Assembly (NCBI GenBank): GCA_029260575.1
Contig: JAJDDB010000013.1
Location: forward strand, 1-42,587
DNA from: Phycisphaerales bacterium
GTDB taxonomy: Bacteria; Planctomycetota; Phycisphaerae; Phycisphaerales; SM1A02
Reading direction: 5' to 3'
DNA length: 42,587 nt
How positions within the stretch are numbered: position 1 is the first letter of the stretch; each line of letters opens with the position of its first letter. The notes below the pieces were generated by a model. That model searched no databases. It saw nothing but the letters and a program-made list of their open reading frames with translations, and had not been told where the DNA came from. A program made the translations under genes and the position numbers. Below are positions 40,522-42,587 of the stretch, in pieces.

Positions 40522-40613
40522 CGCCCCACCGCCAGCAGCGCCGGGACAACGAGCCCCAGAGCCAGCAGCGTGAAGATGAAAACGAACGCCAGCGAGTCGA
40601 GCAAGAGGCTCAT
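40518..40613 (-). CDS. 31-residue membrane peptide
   Basis: ATG 40613 behind GGTGGAG, overlapping both neighbours. Nearly the whole chain is hydrophobic (LAFVFIFTLLALGLVVPALL) and would span the membrane once. Function unknown; this is the third tiny membrane protein of the genome. Confidence 0.6.
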   Translation of the reverse strand: MSLLLDSLAFVFIFTLLALGLVVPALLAVGR

Positions 40614-40810
40614 AGCTCCACCCCCAGCAACTCGGCCAGCGGCTCAATGGCGGCACGGTACTCGGCCTCCAGGCTTTCCGTGCTCCGCCTGGCCATCGCC
40701 AGTTCGTGGCGTAGGTCTGAGATTTCGCCCAAGATTGCCAGCGCCGGACAGCCAGCGCAGAACTCGTGCGCCTCCTGGTATGTGCAGCCTATGCCGCCGC
40801 AGGCGGTCAT
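40610..40810 (-). CDS. Small Cys-rich/coiled-coil protein
   Basis: 66 aa from ATG 40810. The N-terminal Cys residues (MTACGGIGCTYQEAHEFCAG, then CP) suggest a zinc or Fe-type site. The rest is a coiled coil (ISDLRHELAMARRSTESLEA). It overlaps both neighbours by four bases. No family. Confidence 0.6.
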   Translation of the reverse strand: MTACGGIGCTYQEAHEFCAGCPALAILGEISDLRHELAMARRSTESLEAEYRAAIEPLAELLGVEL

Positions 40811-41307
40811 GAGACAAACGCCTTGTAGCTGCGCTCCGCTGCCAGGTTTGCGTCGTTCTGGTCCTCCAGCCACGCCATCAGGTCAACCAGCGTGCCGTTC
40901 TCGCCGGCGGCGGTCAGCGTCGAGTGCCGCCCAGGGGACAGCAGCGACTTCTTCTCCTGCCTGGCCACGGCGGCCAAGGGGGTGGTCCCAAGCACGAATA
41001 CCGTGCAACCCTCGGGAGTCACGTACTTCTCCTTGAGGGGGGTGGCGCCGCACATGGTGAGGCTGCCCCGCTTGTTCCGCTTCGCCTGCGTGTTGCGGAT
41101 CTGCTCGGCGGTGCGGTTAGCTGCGTTCGCCCGGCTGCGGGCTTTGCGGGCGGCGGCACGTCCACGGGTGAAGATCACTCGGGCGCATCCGATGCACTGT
41201 ACTTCCTTGGTTGCTGCCTGCACCGGCTCGGAGGCCCCGCATACGGGGCATTTCCAGGCGCTCTTGGCGGTGGGTGCGGCGGGGGAGGTGGTTGTGTCTT
41301 GGCTCAT
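40807..41307 (-). CDS. Zinc-ribbon hypothetical protein
   Basis: 166 aa from ATG 41307, with GAGGT upstream. The N-terminal ribbon is WKCPVCGASE...VQCIGCARV (two CxxC pairs). A basic helix follows (RAAARKARSRANAANRTAEQ), and a C-terminal domain with TVFVLGTTPLAAVARQEKKS and TLVDLMAWLEDQNDANLAAE. Zinc ribbon plus basic helix suggests nucleic-acid binding. First gene of the overlapping chain that ends at 38803, after a 500-base gap. Confidence 0.7.
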   Translation of the reverse strand: MSQDTTTSPAAPTAKSAWKCPVCGASEPVQAATKEVQCIGCARVIFTRGRAAARKARSRANAANRTAEQIRNTQAKRNKRGSLTMCGATPLKEKYVTPEGCTVFVLGTTPLAAVARQEKKSLLSPGRHSTLTAAGENGTLVDLMAWLEDQNDANLAAERSYKAFVS

Positions 41308-41598
41308 TGTTGTCTGACCTCGGTAGATGGGCGGAGGTTTCCGGTAGGCCCAGCCCCCCTGGCAGGGGTAAGTTCAACTGGTCCGTGCATCTGGGTGGTG
41401 ATCTGCCTTGGCTGCGTTGGGAAATCAGCCCAACTCAAGGCTCGGCCCCAAGGTCCTGGGGGCTTGTAGCGGGCGCCCAAACTTCGGGGGCGGTCTGGCT
41501 GGCGGAGGGAGGAGACTGAGTGCCCCTCGGGCTGCGCCATGTCGCTTGGCGGTGAAGGTATCGGCAGCTTCGCCGGACCTGTTAAGACATTTCGGTAT

Positions 41599-41688
41599 TT
41601 AATTCCCTGGCGGCTCCTCCCTGGGTAGTGGTTGGTGAAACTCGGCGCCGCAGATTTTGCAGGTCGCCTGAAAGTTGTCCGAGCTCAC
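41599..41688 (-). CDS. Possible 29-residue zinc-finger-like peptide
   Basis: GTG 41688 reads VSSDNFQATCKICGAEFHQP and stops at TAA 41599-41601. CKICGAEFH resembles half of a zinc finger. The start lies beside the hairpin at 41690-41714 and has no clear ribosome-binding site. The frame is also open upstream, so it may be the end of a decayed gene. Confidence 0.3.
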   Translation of the reverse strand: MSSDNFQATCKICGAEFHQPLPREEPPGN

Positions 41689-41689
41689 A

Positions 41690-41714
41690 CGTGCCCGCAC
41701 AGGTTGCGGGCACG
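41690..41714. repeat. Perfect 10-bp stem-loop
   Basis: CGTGCCCGCA and TGCGGGCACG flank CAGGT. No T-run on either side. Possible leader hairpin or protein site. Confidence 0.65.
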
Positions 41715-41815
41715 AGCAGACCCAAAGCCGCAAGCGGGAGCCGCTGCCGGCGCCCCGGCTGGTGCCCCCACGGGACCCAACCTGCGGCCCTGATCGGCGT
41801 GGCCGGGTATGTGGG

Positions 41816-42034
41816 TCACAGTACTGTCCCCGGCTGCGGCTGCCCCCCAGCAGCCGCCTCGATCAGCCCCAGCGCCTCGGACATGCCCAGGCACCATCCC
41901 TCCGCCCGGTCGTAGTCCTGGGAATCCCAGTCCTCGCCATCGGTTTCGAGATCGGCACGTACCTGCGCTACACGCCTGCGGATTTCGTCGTTTGCGCTCA
42001 TGCGGACCTCAGTGATTACGGCGTCCTCATCCAT
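41816..42034 (-). CDS. Small acidic hypothetical protein
   Basis: 72 aa from ATG 42034, with GGGAGG six bases upstream. The chain is acidic and helical (EVRMSANDEIRRRVAQVRAD, ETDGEDWDSQDYDRAEGWCL). It overlaps the end of the upstream gene by eight bases. No family. It belongs to the acidic early cluster around the circle join. Confidence 0.7.
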   Translation of the reverse strand: MDEDAVITEVRMSANDEIRRRVAQVRADLETDGEDWDSQDYDRAEGWCLGMSEALGLIEAAAGGQPQPGTVL

Positions 42035-42179
42035 GTCTGACCTCCCGGTCTAGAACTGCGTTTAGGTTCTGCGTAGGTTTTTGCGGAGCTAGCGGCGGCG
42101 GGGGATTCGGACCCCTAGTGGTGAACGTCCGCCCATCGTGGTCAGCGAAGAATCGGGAAACCTCAGCTTTACTCGTCAT
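42027..42179 (-). CDS. Small hypothetical protein
   Basis: 50 aa from ATG 42179, with GGAAGG about nine bases upstream. It starts MTSKAEVSRFFADHDGRTFT and continues into a Pro-rich stretch (GPNPPPPLAPQKP). The DNA coding for the middle can be drawn as a stem resembling a T arm, but the coding reading is better supported. Confidence 0.5.
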   Translation of the reverse strand: MTSKAEVSRFFADHDGRTFTTRGPNPPPPLAPQKPTQNLNAVLDREVRHG

Positions 42180-42199
42180 TGTCGGTGCCCTTCCGGCCG

Positions 42200-42373
42200 C
42201 TAGGCCAGTTCGCAGCATGGAGAGTTGCACGTGTCGCAAAACCACGTGCCGCCCAGGTGGGAGTAGTGCCCAGCGTGCGGCGGCTGGGATTCGGCGTAGT
42301 CGCAGTACTCGCACAAGGGCGAGTCAGCGTCCGGCAAGTCGTTGCCGCATGGGCAAGTTCCCAGGTTGGTCAT
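42200..42373 (-). CDS. Cys-rich double zinc-ribbon protein
   Basis: 57 aa from ATG 42373, two bases after the stop of the poly-Asp gene, behind a weak GGGGG. Nine cysteines are arranged as CPC, CEYC, CDTC and CC around a His-rich centre (PPHAGHYSHLGG), suggesting two zinc sites. No family recognised. Translation may be coupled to the poly-Asp gene. Confidence 0.7.
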   Translation of the reverse strand: MTNLGTCPCGNDLPDADSPLCEYCDYAESQPPHAGHYSHLGGTWFCDTCNSPCCELA

Positions 42374-42375
42374 GT

Positions 42376-42587
<212 letters not shown>

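Larger units (their letters stand above)
41308..41815. other. 500-base gap with hairpin and AT-rich island
   Basis: No convincing gene spans this stretch. It contains a perfect 10-bp stem (41690-41699 with 41705-41714), a rare AT-rich patch (41588-41606), and a short minus-strand frame with a zinc-finger-like string (below). It probably holds promoters or leaders for the 41307-38803 gene chain. Confidence 0.5.

Noticed and set aside
42095-42140. A second tRNA-like stem (T-arm-like GGGGTCCGAATCCCC on the minus strand)
   Set aside because: The loop lacks the conserved TTC, only five acceptor pairs form, and the bases are explained by the 42027-42179 gene.

Overview
The window is a complete, circularly closed bacteriophage genome. 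Bases 1-141 are repeated exactly as bases 42447-42587, so the non-redundant length is 42,446 bp and the join falls inside a CGT microsatellite. The sequence is GC-rich, uses many GTG and TTG starts, and carries several protein families that I know from actinobacteriophages (a compact C5 methyltransferase, an LDLDFPCQLVPSSTPGHFHL-type protein, a RecB/Cas4-like exonuclease). The host is therefore probably an actinomycete. There is no tape-measure gene. Instead, large internal (ejection-type) proteins, one of them 1577 aa, lie between portal and scaffold, which suggests a short-tailed (podovirus-like) virion with an N4-gp56-type capsid protein.

Layout. Leftward (minus) genes: C5 methyltransferase (6069-5380), prim-pol/VirE helicase (5383-3494), a Cys-rich protein (3341-3015) and a small membrane protein (3018-2893), closed by a terminator at 2864-2831. 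A gene-poor stretch of about 1.6 kb (1253-2830) follows, with palindromes and G-rich tandem repeats. A second leftward unit starts from a consensus-type promoter near 1252, runs through small acidic genes, crosses the circle junction through a gene with a 36-Asp tail, and continues through many overlapping small genes to 38803. Rightward (plus) genes: serine integrase (6209-7642), terminase, DUF1353 protein, endonuclease VII, portal, internal virion proteins, scaffold, capsid, head-tail and fibre genes, holin-like protein (to 28880). A rightward replication/metabolism unit follows: metallophosphoesterase, a structured RNA, family A DNA polymerase, many small genes, DUF3310 and DUF1937-like proteins, RecB-like exonuclease, ssDNA-binding-like protein, a second endonuclease VII and a two-domain endolysin. 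It ends at a bidirectional terminator (38739-38780).

Regulation visible in the sequence: an 11-bp motif GTGACGGACAT occurs four times, in front of the methyltransferase operon, the terminase operon and the replication operon, which suggests a shared promoter or operator. GTAAC half-sites cluster before and after the primase/methyltransferase pair. Strong hairpins sit after the capsid gene, after the decoration-like gene and in front of the terminase and scaffold genes. A serine integrase is present, but I recognise no repressor or excisionase.

Points of most interest: the two-part folded RNA between 29841 and 29975, the repeated control element, a tRNA-like acceptor/T-arm minihelix at 421-467, the poly-aspartate microsatellite, an exonuclease that appears to start at ATC, an internal start in the ssDNA-binding-like gene, and a reading frame that runs through its own terminator.
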